Source of the DNA: a bacterium BMS3Bbin03
Lineage (GTDB): Bacteria; Zhuqueibacterota; JdFR-76; BMS3Abin05
Assembly: GCA_002898015.1 (NCBI GenBank)
Contig: BDTM01000114.1
Location: 1-34,681 of the forward strand
Reading direction: 5' to 3'
Length of the DNA stretch: 34,681 nucleotides
A program made the position numbers and the translations under genes. The notes under the pieces were generated by a model that saw only the letters and a list, made by a program, of their open reading frames with translations, ran no database searches and was not told where the DNA came from. Positions within the stretch are counted from its first letter, which is position 1. Every line of letters starts with the position of its first letter. Below, one piece after another: positions 1-7,740 of the stretch.

Positions 1-241
1 GGGAGCCTTCAAGGGCGGAATTTGCAATTCTTCTGCTGACTTCTCCGATCGAGCCGTTTTTTTCTGCGTCGATGTCTTCCGCAATTTTTTTTACGGTTGA
101 GGCCATGTTCGTTCCGGTATCCCCATCAGGCACCGGAAACACATTGATATCATTGAGGTGCTGCATTTTTTTCATCAGGCTTTCGGCACCCGCTTTCATG
201 GCCCGACAAAGGCGTCTTCCATTTAAATAATGAATCTTCAC
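1..241 (-). CDS. Fatty-acid kinase FakA-like protein (DAK2/DhaL domain), N-terminal fragment
   Basis: Reading the minus strand from a GTG at 241 gives about 80 residues before the window ends. The segment contains the DhaL/DAK2 signature NVFPVPDGDTGTNM, whose clustered aspartates bind the Mg-ATP pair in dihydroxyacetone kinase and FakA (YloV) proteins. FakA phosphorylates fatty acids presented by FakB carrier proteins, giving acyl-phosphate for phospholipid synthesis. The GTG start is chosen because an AAGGGAG ribosome site lies about 11 nt upstream and the nearby out-of-frame ATG meets a stop at once. A good promoter lies at 293-321 on the same strand. The divergent neighbour is an acyl-CoA synthetase, which fits a fatty-acid theme. 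Only the N-terminus is visible, so the FakA versus generic DAK2 assignment is inferred from this motif. Confidence 0.8.
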   Translation of the reverse strand, partial: MKIHYLNGRRLCRAMKAGAESLMKKMQHLNDINVFPVPDGDTGTNMASTVKKIAEDIDAEKNGSIGEVSRRIANSALEGS

Positions 242-292
242 GCCCCAATCATCTCCCTTCGTTTTTTTTCTCTGTAAACAGCAGCCGTCTCT

Positions 293-321
293 ATTTTAAT
301 AAAAAAAATTGTCGCTGTCAA
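293..321 (-). promoter_or_regulatory. Sigma-70-like promoter for the fakA-like gene
   Basis: On the minus strand, TTGACA (321-316) is followed after exactly 17 nt by TAAAAT (298-293). It points at the GTG start at 241. The palindromes at 325-348 lie just upstream of the -35 box. Confidence 0.6.
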
Positions 322-324
322 GTG

Positions 325-348
325 ATTTGTACAAATAAACAAATTTGT
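325..348. promoter_or_regulatory. Pair of perfect palindromes between divergent promoters (candidate operator)
   Basis: ATTTGTACAAAT (325-336) and ACAAATTTGT (339-348) are each perfect palindromes, with centres 13 bp apart. They share the half-site ACAAAT/ATTTGT. They lie between the minus-strand promoter at 293-321 and the plus-strand promoter at 384-412, so one dimeric regulator could control both genes. This 316-base gap holds no other gene. Confidence 0.45.
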
Positions 349-383
349 AACATTCGGAAAAAATAGCTGTGCCTACCTATAAC

Positions 384-412
384 TTGACATTTGCGTCAGG
401 AATTCGTATTTT
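384..412 (+). promoter_or_regulatory. Sigma-70-like promoter for the acyl-CoA synthetase
   Basis: TTGACA (384-389), a 17-nt spacer and TATTTT (407-412) form a promoter about 145 bp upstream of the ATG at 558. The leader in between is AT-rich. Confidence 0.5.
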
Positions 413-557
413 TAAACTATATGCAGGAGAAACTGTTTCGTTCACAACTCTAAATGTTGAACCGGTCTGATGAATTTGGCAAAAAAGCCTTGATTAAGAC
501 ATAAATATTTTGTAAACTTTAAAAATAAATTTAAATTAGAGAAATCCAATATAAAAA

Positions 558-2096
558 ATGTTAAATAAAATTCAAAGCTTGTGTGATTTAAATACCTCGA
601 TTGAACATTCGGCTCTATCCAATTACAGTCGAACAGCCGTGATCCATGCTGACAGGCGATATTCCTACAAAGAAATTTATAATTCTATCCTGAATCTGGC
701 GTGCGGACTCCAAAAACTTGGAATCGGGAGAGGAGACCGGGTGGCGATCATGCTGCCGAACATCCCGCTTTTTCCGATCGCTTACTACGCCATCTTACAA
801 ATTGGTGCGGTTGTGGTTCCGATTAACACGATGTTTCGGGAACCGGAGATTCATTACATTCTAGAGGATTCGGAAAGCCTGGCCATTATCATCCGGGATG
901 AAATTCTGGAAGAAGTCGGGAGAGCGGCAGAAGATATCGATTCCTGTGCACACATTATTGTTTTGGGAGAAAATCTCCCCGGGGAGGTTGTGGATTTAAA
1001 TGAGCTGCTGGACGAAGCTAATCTCAACCCGGAAGGGGTTCGGGTCACGCCGGATGATCCGGCTGTGATTCTTTACACATCCGGCACCACCGGGCGTCCC
1101 AGGGGGGCTGTTCTGTCACACGGAAACTTGGTTTCAAATGCCCGTGCCTCTGTCCAAATCGGGCAAATTTCTTCCAAAGATGTCTTTTTGGGTGTGCTGC
1201 CGTTTTATCATTCATTCGGGCAGACCGTCTCGATGAATGCGGCTTTCTGTGCGGGCGCCAGAATTGTGATGCTTTCGAAATTCAACCCTGAAAATGTGTT
1301 TCAGGCGATTGAAAAGGAGAAAGTCACCATTTTTGCCGCAGTTCCCACCATGTTAAAAATAATGGTCGATTATGAAGGCCCTGCGGGAGAGCTGTCCTCC
1401 ATTCGAAGACTTTTGTCGGGCGGGGCAAAATTGGAATTATCTTTGATGGAAGAATTCGAACAAAAATTTAAAATTCCCATTTACGAAGGGTACGGTTTAA
1501 CCGAAGCCTCTCCTGTGGTGACATTTAACCCCGAAGGCTTCGGACGGAAATCGGGTTCGGCGGGTATTCCCCTGCCGGATGTTCATATCAAAATTATCGA
1601 TGAATCCGGGAATGAACTGGTTCCTGAGAAAGAGGGCGAAATAATTGTGCGCGGGCCCAACGTCATGGAACGGTATTTGAACCGTCCGGAAGCCACAAAG
1701 GAAATTCTGAGAGACGGTTGGCTGCACACCGCCGACATCGGGTACATCGATGAAGAGGGTTATTTGTACATTGTAGACCGGAAGGGGGATATGATTATTA
1801 AGGGCGGTTTTAATGTGTACCCCCGTGAGATTGAAGAATTACTTTTACACCATCCGGCGATTGCAGAAGTTGCCGTGATCGGCGTTCCGGATGCGGTACA
1901 GGGCGAGGAGGTCAAGGCTTACGTGGTTCTCAGGCAAAATGCAGATGTGTCCTCGGATGAAATTATTGCGTATTGTTTATCACAAATCGCCCGGTACAAA
2001 TGCCCAAAATATGTGAGCTTTGTACAATCGCTTCCCCAAAATGCTCTGGGACGCGTCCAAAAGCATCTTTTAAAAAAAGGAAGATTTTCTAAGTAG
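558..2096 (+). CDS. Acyl-CoA synthetase (AMP-forming, ANL superfamily)
   Basis: A 512-residue adenylate-forming enzyme that would activate a fatty or other carboxylic acid to acyl-CoA through an acyl-adenylate. Visible motifs are the ATP-binding loop YTSGTTGRPRGA (from residue 173), the A5 motif YEGYGLTEASP, and the A7/A8 hinge region with TADIGY and VDRKGDMIIKGG. The C-terminal A10 motif normally carries the catalytic lysine of the adenylation step as GK. Here it reads LPQNALGRVQK, with Arg499 at that position, which is unusual and could alter or weaken adenylation. The length suits short FadD or malonyl-CoA-synthetase-like enzymes; the substrate cannot be told. The ribosome site before the ATG is weak. 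The gene diverges from the fakA-like gene. Confidence 0.85.
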   Translation: MLNKIQSLCDLNTSIEHSALSNYSRTAVIHADRRYSYKEIYNSILNLACGLQKLGIGRGDRVAIMLPNIPLFPIAYYAILQIGAVVVPINTMFREPEIHYILEDSESLAIIIRDEILEEVGRAAEDIDSCAHIIVLGENLPGEVVDLNELLDEANLNPEGVRVTPDDPAVILYTSGTTGRPRGAVLSHGNLVSNARASVQIGQISSKDVFLGVLPFYHSFGQTVSMNAAFCAGARIVMLSKFNPENVFQAIEKEKVTIFAAVPTMLKIMVDYEGPAGELSSIRRLLSGGAKLELSLMEEFEQKFKIPIYEGYGLTEASPVVTFNPEGFGRKSGSAGIPLPDVHIKIIDESGNELVPEKEGEIIVRGPNVMERYLNRPEATKEILRDGWLHTADIGYIDEEGYLYIVDRKGDMIIKGGFNVYPREIEELLLHHPAIAEVAVIGVPDAVQGEEVKAYVVLRQNADVSSDEIIAYCLSQIARYKCPKYVSFVQSLPQNALGRVQKHLLKKGRFSK

Positions 2097-2224
2097 GGGG
2101 CGCGGCAATGACATTAAAAACGGAACGCGGAAAGCCCCGGTTTTACGAATAATCATGGATTTAAGCGGTTTTCGGATTTATTCGAATTTGACAAAAAGCG
2201 TAATTCAAACGATGGAGGTGAATC

Positions 2225-4318
2225 GTGAAAGACTATTCAATGGGCAAACTTAGAAATGTGGGGTTAATTTCTCATGGAGGTGTCGGCAAAACCTCTCTGG
2301 CCGAAGCCATGTTGTTTAATGCGGGCGAAACAAACCGGCTTGGGAAGGTCGAAGACGGCACCACCGTTTCGGATTGTCACGACGATGAAATCGAACGAAA
2401 AATTTCAATCAATACATCCCTTTTGCACTATGAGTGGAAACATCATAAAGTCAATCTTTTGGATACACCCGGTTACTCGGATTTTCTCGGCGAAGTGCGG
2501 GGTGCCCTTCGGGTGGTCGAAACGGGGGTTGTGCTGATTAATGCCGTGTCGGGTGTGGAAGTGGGTACCGAACAGGTATGGGAATTTGCAGAAGAGGAAG
2601 ATGCCTCCAGAATCTTTTTTATTAATCGAATGGATAAAGAAAACGCCAGCTTCGAAAAAACAGTCGACATGCTCAAAGATCGTTTTGGAATGAAAGTGGT
2701 GCCGGTTCAGTTTCCGGTGAAAGAGGGGGATGGTTTTCATTCTTTTGTGGATTTGATTCATAAAAAACTGGTAACCTGCACGACGGACGGTTCAGGGAAA
2801 GCCACCGAATCGGCAATACCGGCAGATTTGAAGGATAAAGCCGATGAACTGCATGAAAAACTGGTGGAAGCGATTGCAGAGAGTGATGATGAAATTCTGG
2901 AAAAGTATTTTGAAGAGGGCAAAATTTCTGCCGAAGATTTTAAAACAGGCCTGCTGAAAGGCATCAAAGAAAAAAATATTTTTCCTGTTTTAGTGGGGGC
3001 GGCTTTACACAATATCGGCGTGAAAGAGCTCATGGACTTTATTGTGAACTTTGCCCCCAGTCCGGCTGAATTTCCTGAAGTGGTCGGTCAGGACATTAAA
3101 TCGGGTGAAGAGATTGTCCGGAAGGCTTCTCCGGACGCACCCATGGCCTCTCTGGTTTTCAAGATCATTTCTGAGCTCCATGTCGGGGAATTTTCCTGTT
3201 TCAGGGTGTTTTCGGGTGTGATGCGTGTCGGGGATGAAGTGCTTAATCCCAATCAGAATTCGACTGAAAAAATCGGACAAATTTATATTCTGAACGGAAA
3301 AAACAGAAAAGAAGTTTCCCAGGTCAGTGCAGGCGATATGGCCTCTGTTGTGAAATTGAAAAATACACACGCCGGAAATACGCTGTGTGATAAAAAGGAA
3401 CCGATTTTGTTGAAAGGCATTAAATTCCCCGAACCGGTCATTCGCGTGGCGGTAGAGCCGAAATCGAAAGGGGATGAAGAAAAAATTGGTGTTGGGCTGC
3501 AGACCATCCACGAAGAGGATCCGACATTTATTTCAAGATTTGATCCTGAATTGCGGCAGACCATCATTCAGGGACAGGGTGAGCTTCACCTGGCCATCGT
3601 TGTCAGGCGCCTGAAAGATAAGTTTGGGGTTGAAGTCGATTTAGCCGAACCGAAAATTCCTTACCGTGAGACGATTAAAGGCAAAGCGGAAGTTCAGGGC
3701 AAATACAAGCGCCAGTCCGGCGGGCGCGGCCAGTACGGCGATGTCTGGATTCGTCTTGAAAGCAGAAACCGCGGCGAAGGTTATGAATTTGTCGATGCGA
3801 TTGTGGGGGGTGTGGTGCCCGGCAAATACATTCCTGCGGTGGATAAGGGCATCCAGGAGGCCATGACCGAAGGCGTTCTGGCCGGTTACCCGGTCGTTGA
3901 TGTCAAGGCGACGCTTTATGACGGTTCGTATCACTCGGTCGATTCTTCAGACATGGCGTTTAAAATTGCCGGTTCGATGGCATTTAAGAAAGCATTCCTG
4001 GAAGCAAAGCCCATTTTATTGGAGCCGATCTATGATGTGGAGGTAAAAGTTCCGGAGGAATATCTGGGGGATGTGATGGGTGATTTGTCCAGCCGGCGGG
4101 GCAAGATTCAAGGGATCGATGCCGAAGGGCCGTTTCAGATTATTCGTGCCAAAGTGCCTCTGGCAGAGCTGTACCGTTATTCTACCTCTCTGCGTTCGAT
4201 GACGCAGGGACGCGGCATTCACCGGCGAAAATTCAGCCATTACGAGGAAGTGCCGCGTGACATTGCAGAAAAAATCATCGCAGCGGCGAAGCAAGAGAAG
4301 GAAAATGAAAATAAATAA
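2225..4318 (+). CDS. Elongation factor G-like GTPase (EF-G2 type)
   Basis: A 697-residue translational GTPase with full EF-G length and domain order. The P-loop is SHGGVGKTSL (residues 16-25), G3 is DTPG (80-83) and G4 is NRMD (134-137); the later domains end with RSMTQGRG. Canonical EF-G has AHIDAGKTT and an RGITI switch. Here the P-loop differs and the switch region reads ERKISI, which marks the EF-G-like paralogue group rather than housekeeping FusA. Members are proposed to act in translocation, ribosome recycling or stress, so the exact role is open. The GTG start has a GGAGG site (2214-2218) six bases upstream; the ATG at codon 6 is too far from it. The gene overlaps the HIT gene by 14 bases, suggesting translational coupling. 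Confidence 0.9.
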   Translation: MKDYSMGKLRNVGLISHGGVGKTSLAEAMLFNAGETNRLGKVEDGTTVSDCHDDEIERKISINTSLLHYEWKHHKVNLLDTPGYSDFLGEVRGALRVVETGVVLINAVSGVEVGTEQVWEFAEEEDASRIFFINRMDKENASFEKTVDMLKDRFGMKVVPVQFPVKEGDGFHSFVDLIHKKLVTCTTDGSGKATESAIPADLKDKADELHEKLVEAIAESDDEILEKYFEEGKISAEDFKTGLLKGIKEKNIFPVLVGAALHNIGVKELMDFIVNFAPSPAEFPEVVGQDIKSGEEIVRKASPDAPMASLVFKIISELHVGEFSCFRVFSGVMRVGDEVLNPNQNSTEKIGQIYILNGKNRKEVSQVSAGDMASVVKLKNTHAGNTLCDKKEPILLKGIKFPEPVIRVAVEPKSKGDEEKIGVGLQTIHEEDPTFISRFDPELRQTIIQGQGELHLAIVVRRLKDKFGVEVDLAEPKIPYRETIKGKAEVQGKYKRQSGGRGQYGDVWIRLESRNRGEGYEFVDAIVGGVVPGKYIPAVDKGIQEAMTEGVLAGYPVVDVKATLYDGSYHSVDSSDMAFKIAGSMAFKKAFLEAKPILLEPIYDVEVKVPEEYLGDVMGDLSSRRGKIQGIDAEGPFQIIRAKVPLAELYRYSTSLRSMTQGRGIHRRKFSHYEEVPRDIAEKIIAAAKQEKENENK

Positions 4319-4817
4319 CGGAAAAGGCATCACCCGTCTCTGGGCGCCGTGGCGGCTGCAATATATTCAAAATGCAGATGCGGAAAAAGAAAAAGGATGC
4401 ATCTTTTGTTTGATTCCGGAGGAGACACCGGAAAAGGACCGAAAGAATCTTTTGTTGTACCGCGGCGAAAAAACGTTCGTTGTTTTAAATCGATTTCCTT
4501 ACAACAACGGTCATCTTATGGTTGTACCTTACCGGCATATTGCCGGGTTCGAATCGCTTGAGTCTGATGAAAAATTAGAAATGATGAATCTGATTGAAAA
4601 GTCGATTCTGGCACTTAAAAAGGCTTTTCACCCCCAGGGATTCAACGTGGGTATGAATCTCGGCAGAGTGGCCGGGGCCGGCATCGACAAACATATCCAT
4701 TTTCACATTGTGCCCCGCTGGAACGGCGACACAAATTTTATGCCGGTTATCGGCCAGACGAAAGTCATTTCTTCCAGCCTGGAAGATACGCTGCTTGTTC
4801 TGAAGCAGTACTTTTAA
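4305..4817 (+). CDS. HIT-family nucleotide hydrolase/phosphorylase (Ap4A-type)
   Basis: A 170-residue histidine-triad protein. The N-terminal RLWAPWRLQYI is typical of the diadenosine-polyphosphate-processing branch. A CIFC pair may bind zinc with downstream histidines, and the catalytic triad HIHFH lies at residues 130-134. It probably cleaves Ap4A-like dinucleotides or nucleotidyl conjugates in the cytoplasm. The ATG at 4305 lies inside the end of the EF-G-like gene; an upstream in-frame ATG at 4257 would add a basic tail absent from the family and lacks a better ribosome site. The gene is convergent with the aldolase gene, with only five bases between their ends. Confidence 0.85.
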   Translation: MKINNGKGITRLWAPWRLQYIQNADAEKEKGCIFCLIPEETPEKDRKNLLLYRGEKTFVVLNRFPYNNGHLMVVPYRHIAGFESLESDEKLEMMNLIEKSILALKKAFHPQGFNVGMNLGRVAGAGIDKHIHFHIVPRWNGDTNFMPVIGQTKVISSSLEDTLLVLKQYF

Positions 4818-4822
4818 GGGGC

Positions 4823-5761
4823 TTAGTCGTCCATCGAGAAGGACTTTTTCCCAAGATAAATGTCGTACGCGTTATCCACATCCATTTCCTTGAATGTAAT
4901 AGATGAGATCGCGTTGCACATCCGAACAGCCTCGTCAAAGGGCTTTTGGTGAATGTTGCGTCCGGTGGCATTTCCCGCCGCCCCGGAGACGAAAATCTGA
5001 TCATGAAGCTGTTGTAAAAATCCTTTTGCGTCCATTGAAGAGCCGCCCGCACAAACCACTTTTGTGCGTCCTGCCGCAAGAATCGCTTCTTTGAGAAGTT
5101 CCTTCGATGCTTCACCCTCTTTTTTAGGGTAATTCACTTTAACGAAGTCTGACCCCAGCGCGGCTGCAACGCCTGTCGCCCCCGCAATGAGATGCGGATC
5201 TTTCTCGTCCTTCACCGCTTTTCCGCGGGGATAAATCCACAGCACGGTGATTAATCCCGCCTGATGCGCTTCGTACACAATTTGGGCGGCCTGCCGCAGC
5301 ATATCCGCCTCAAAATCGCTTCCCAGATAAATGGTGTATCCCACAGCCAGAATATTGAGTCGTGTATTATTTTTAAAGTTGACCACCTGATCCACTTCAA
5401 TCCATTGGTTGCTGAAGGGATCCATCTGTTCGGTTTTCACAAGATTTGTTTTTGAATTTAATTTGACAAGATAAGGCACATCGGCAAAATCCCGGCCGTA
5501 GCGTGAAATAAATCCCAATTGTGTGGCAAATACGCCGATTTCGCTCGCCTGAGCCACTCGAAAAAGATGGTCGGGGGTGTTGTCGTCGGCCGCAATGCCG
5601 TCGCCGAAAAAATCTTTGTTAAGATGTTCCACTTTCTGGTCGCCGGCAAATAACATGATGCGGCCGGTACTCCGTGTAATGGCCAGATAATTATCGATGT
5701 ACGTATTTTCTGCCTCTTTGGGTACATCGAAGGGCACTTGAACCTCTTTTGCGGTTATCAT
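4823..5761 (-). CDS. Class I aldolase of the DhnA/FbaB family (probable fructose-bisphosphate aldolase)
   Basis: A 312-residue TIM-barrel aldolase resembling archaeal-type class I fructose-bisphosphate aldolases. Visible features are GDQKVEH near the N-terminus (the family usually has a D-H-G-x-E-H-like element), the LWIYPRG strand, the Schiff-base region DFVKVNYP with its lysine, and a phosphate-binding glycine stretch VCAGGSS followed by VSGAAG near the C-terminus. It would interconvert fructose-1,6-bisphosphate with two triose phosphates, or act on a related ketose phosphate. The ATG has an AAAGGAC ribosome site nine bases upstream. Before it lies a GC-rich leader of about 200 nt with strong secondary structure, so control at the RNA level is plausible. 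Confidence 0.75.
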   Translation of the reverse strand: MITAKEVQVPFDVPKEAENTYIDNYLAITRSTGRIMLFAGDQKVEHLNKDFFGDGIAADDNTPDHLFRVAQASEIGVFATQLGFISRYGRDFADVPYLVKLNSKTNLVKTEQMDPFSNQWIEVDQVVNFKNNTRLNILAVGYTIYLGSDFEADMLRQAAQIVYEAHQAGLITVLWIYPRGKAVKDEKDPHLIAGATGVAAALGSDFVKVNYPKKEGEASKELLKEAILAAGRTKVVCAGGSSMDAKGFLQQLHDQIFVSGAAGNATGRNIHQKPFDEAVRMCNAISSITFKEMDVDNAYDIYLGKKSFSMDD

Positions 5762-5790
5762 GATTGACGTCCTTTCATTTTAATAAAAAT

Positions 5791-5985
5791 CCCTGCCCGG
5801 GTGAGCGGCCTGACGAAAGGGCCGTGGTAATCACGGTGGGCGCCGCCTGAGACGTTTCATGTTTCCTCCGATGTGTGGGGAAGCACATCCCTTGCGGGCG
5901 AGGCCTGCATTCCACGTCCAGAGCAAAGCTCCCTTTCGTTAAGTGTTGGCTCTTTGTCTCAACGGCCACAAACCAACGAGCAGGG
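5791..5985 (-). ncRNA. Candidate structured leader RNA of the aldolase gene
   Basis: This GC-rich block sits in an otherwise AT-rich gap. Complementary pairs are CCCTGC 5791-5796 with GCAGGG 5980-5985; ACGAAAGGG 5813-5821 with CCCTTTCGT 5931-5939 (nine pairs); TGAGAC 5848-5853 with GTCTCA 5956-5961; GATGTG 5870-5875 with CACATC 5884-5889; CCGTG 5822-5826 with CACGG 5832-5836; and GAGC 5921-5924 with GCTC 5928-5931. The second and third pairings cross, so they form a pseudoknot or are alternative states. Read on the minus strand, the element ends about 20 bases before the aldolase ribosome site, as expected for a riboswitch-like leader. I recognise no known class. Confidence 0.45.
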
Positions 5986-6145
5986 AAAATCTCCTGACAC
6001 TATAAAGATGTCAAAAAAAAAGCCAAATGTCAAGTGAAAAAAAACAACCCTAAAAAAAAATTACACGATTTCCGGCCGGGTAAAACCGCTAAAAATTAAT
6101 GGGTGTCAAGGTCATAAAATAGATTTTCTAAACTGCCGCAGCAAA

Positions 6146-6205
6146 GGGCAGACACAAGGCCTGCCCCTACAGAAAATTAATTGTAGGGCGATTCGCTGAA
6201 TCGCC
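6146..6205. repeat. Two short palindromic (REP-like) repeats
   Basis: GGGCAG (6146-6151) pairs with CTGCCC (6161-6166), and GGCGATTC (6187-6194) pairs with GAATCGCC (6198-6205). Similar GTAGGGGCAGGCC... and GTAGGGGCGATTC... palindromes occur as dispersed repeats in many bacterial genomes. The rest of 5986-6418 is AT-rich and shows nothing else I can name. Confidence 0.45.
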
Positions 6206-6418
6206 ATAAAAATCATTGCAGCGATTCAACAAATATGGTTAATTCAAAATCCTGAAAAAGCCGCGTGAGCGACGGTATGTTGGTGGCCGTGATCATTGGT
6301 ATAAAAAAAGATTCCTACGCTGGCCATTCGCGTCAACCTAAAAGGATTGCTGAAAACACAAAAGGATCGCTAACATTTATATTTTCAATAAATTATTCTT
6401 TGTGAACTTTGCGCCTTC

Positions 6419-6649
6419 TTAAAGTGCTCGGCGGTGAAATAGATACTTTTGATACAGCTTCCTGCGATCATTAACAATAAAAATAATTCCGTTAATCGAA
6501 TGGATCTGCGGTAATGGTTTTGCAGGAGCGTATTTCAGGGCTATTATTCTGTCTGTTGGGGCGATGCATTCGCAGGAAATGATTTGTCCATTTGCAGCAA
6601 TTTTGCCACCGAATGCATCACCCTTACGGATTATCCTGGTTTTCATCAC
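6419..6649 (-). CDS. Small hypothetical protein (doubtful)
   Basis: A 76-residue frame that starts with GTG-ATG and follows the phosphatidyltransferase gene by about 35 bases on the same strand. A GGGATAGGGG purine stretch lies just upstream and could act as a ribosome site. The product is basic at its C-terminus and has a hydrophobic core. I do not recognise a family. It may be a real short gene at the end of the operon or a chance frame. Confidence 0.3.
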   Translation of the reverse strand: MMKTRIIRKGDAFGGKIAANGQIISCECIAPTDRIIALKYAPAKPLPQIHSINGIIFIVNDRRKLYQKYLFHRRAL

Positions 6650-6683
6650 CCCTATCCCATTTCATTGGAATTCTATCTTTCCT

Positions 6684-7568
6684 TTACGGCCGAATCGTTA
6701 TTAAAAATCTGCGATACAGCACAACGAATCCCCAATACGCATTGAGAATCAGAAGATTAAACCAGAGGTACGTATCGATTTTATTTAAAATAAGGGCAAG
6801 AATTACAAAAGTTAATTCCGTGCCTAACCCCAAAAAACCGGACAGCCGAAGCGCCTGCGGGTGGCTGTACCATTTTTGTAAAAGTGTCTTGCGATCCAAA
6901 CGGTCCGATTTTTTAAAACGCCGGAGACACCAGTTATCCAGAAGACCCGCCAATTGATCCTGCCAGTTATAAAAGAAAATATAAATCTTTTGTAAAATCA
7001 GGGCAACCGGATCGCCTTCACGGTCCGCTTCGGTGAGGCCCTCAAACCGGCGATTCTGAGTGAGCTTTTGTTCAAGATGCAAAAAGGCCACAAAATAAAA
7101 AACGAAATAGGAAACCCGCAGGGAGAGAGATAAAAAAGCCAGCGACACCAATATCCAGATTTCAGGGGAGGGCCGGATTTGATAGAGGGTCCGGCCAATA
7201 GCGGAAAATACCAGCAAATTGATCATAAAATCTGAAACGGAATCCAAAAACCGTCCACGGCGGTCTTCCAGATGTTTGGCGCGGGCAAGCTGCCCGTCAA
7301 CCGCATCGAGCATATTTTTAATGAAAAGGAAAATGCCGCCCCAGAGAAGATTTCCCCTAAAAATAAGAACAGCCGCCAAAACACCAAACCCCGTACCGAG
7401 CAGAACCACCTGGATGGGCAGAATGTTTGTGGGATACAAAAATCCCACCACAACTGAGGCCGCCGGACGAATGAAATACGTATTCAAAAGCTCATCCGCC
7501 TGCCGCGATTTGAGCGATGCCTCGTATAAAAAATGAAACCTTTGTTTGAAAATTCTCATCGGGTTCAA
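6684..7568 (-). CDS. CDP-alcohol phosphatidyltransferase family membrane protein
   Basis: A 294-residue integral membrane protein with the complete family signature D91-G92-x2-A95-R96-x8-G105-x3-D109-x3-D113 (numbered from the first possible start). These aspartates bind the metal ions used to move a phosphatidyl or related phosphoalcohol group from a CDP-activated donor to an acceptor alcohol. Hydrophobic segments lie before the signature, after it and near the C-terminus. A charged region of about 80 residues between the last segments is longer than in simple PgsA proteins, so the product could be a phospholipid or another phosphodiester lipid. The longest frame starts with TTG at 7568; an ATG three codons in (7559) is as likely. 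Neither has a clear ribosome site. Confidence 0.8.
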   Translation of the reverse strand: MNPMRIFKQRFHFLYEASLKSRQADELLNTYFIRPAASVVVGFLYPTNILPIQVVLLGTGFGVLAAVLIFRGNLLWGGIFLFIKNMLDAVDGQLARAKHLEDRRGRFLDSVSDFMINLLVFSAIGRTLYQIRPSPEIWILVSLAFLSLSLRVSYFVFYFVAFLHLEQKLTQNRRFEGLTEADREGDPVALILQKIYIFFYNWQDQLAGLLDNWCLRRFKKSDRLDRKTLLQKWYSHPQALRLSGFLGLGTELTFVILALILNKIDTYLWFNLLILNAYWGFVVLYRRFLITIRP

Positions 7569-7670
7569 ACCAAATTACGGAACTGATTTCCGATCGTGTT
7601 GTTAAACTCATTACTTCAAATTGGCAATCGCCAAAGCAGTTTTATCATCCGATTGGGCATTTTTAAAATG

Positions 7671-7699
7671 TTGCGTTCGTAGGATATATTTTTTATATT
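7671..7699 (+). promoter_or_regulatory. Possible sigma-70-like promoter for the TlpA-like gene
   Basis: TTGCGT (7671-7676), a 17-nt spacer and TATATT (7694-7699) lie about 40 bases before the ATG at 7741, which has its own GAAAGGAG ribosome site. The -35 box is imperfect. Confidence 0.4.
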
Positions 7700-7740
7700 A
7701 AATTGATTTTTGAGAAAAATGTTCAGAAAGGAGAAAATAC

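Noticed and set aside
2405..3934. Several long minus-strand frames inside the EF-G-like gene
   Set aside because: They are shadows of a well-conserved coding frame; similar antisense frames lie under most genes here and show no motifs.
5775..5969. Minus-strand frame of 64 codons within the aldolase leader
   Set aside because: It coincides with strongly base-paired sequence, has no ribosome site and its product looks like no protein family; a structured RNA explains the block better.
5791..5985. Cobalamin or TPP riboswitch
   Set aside because: Fragments such as CCCGCAA or CTGAGA are present, but the B12 box and the remaining conserved TPP core are not found in the required order.
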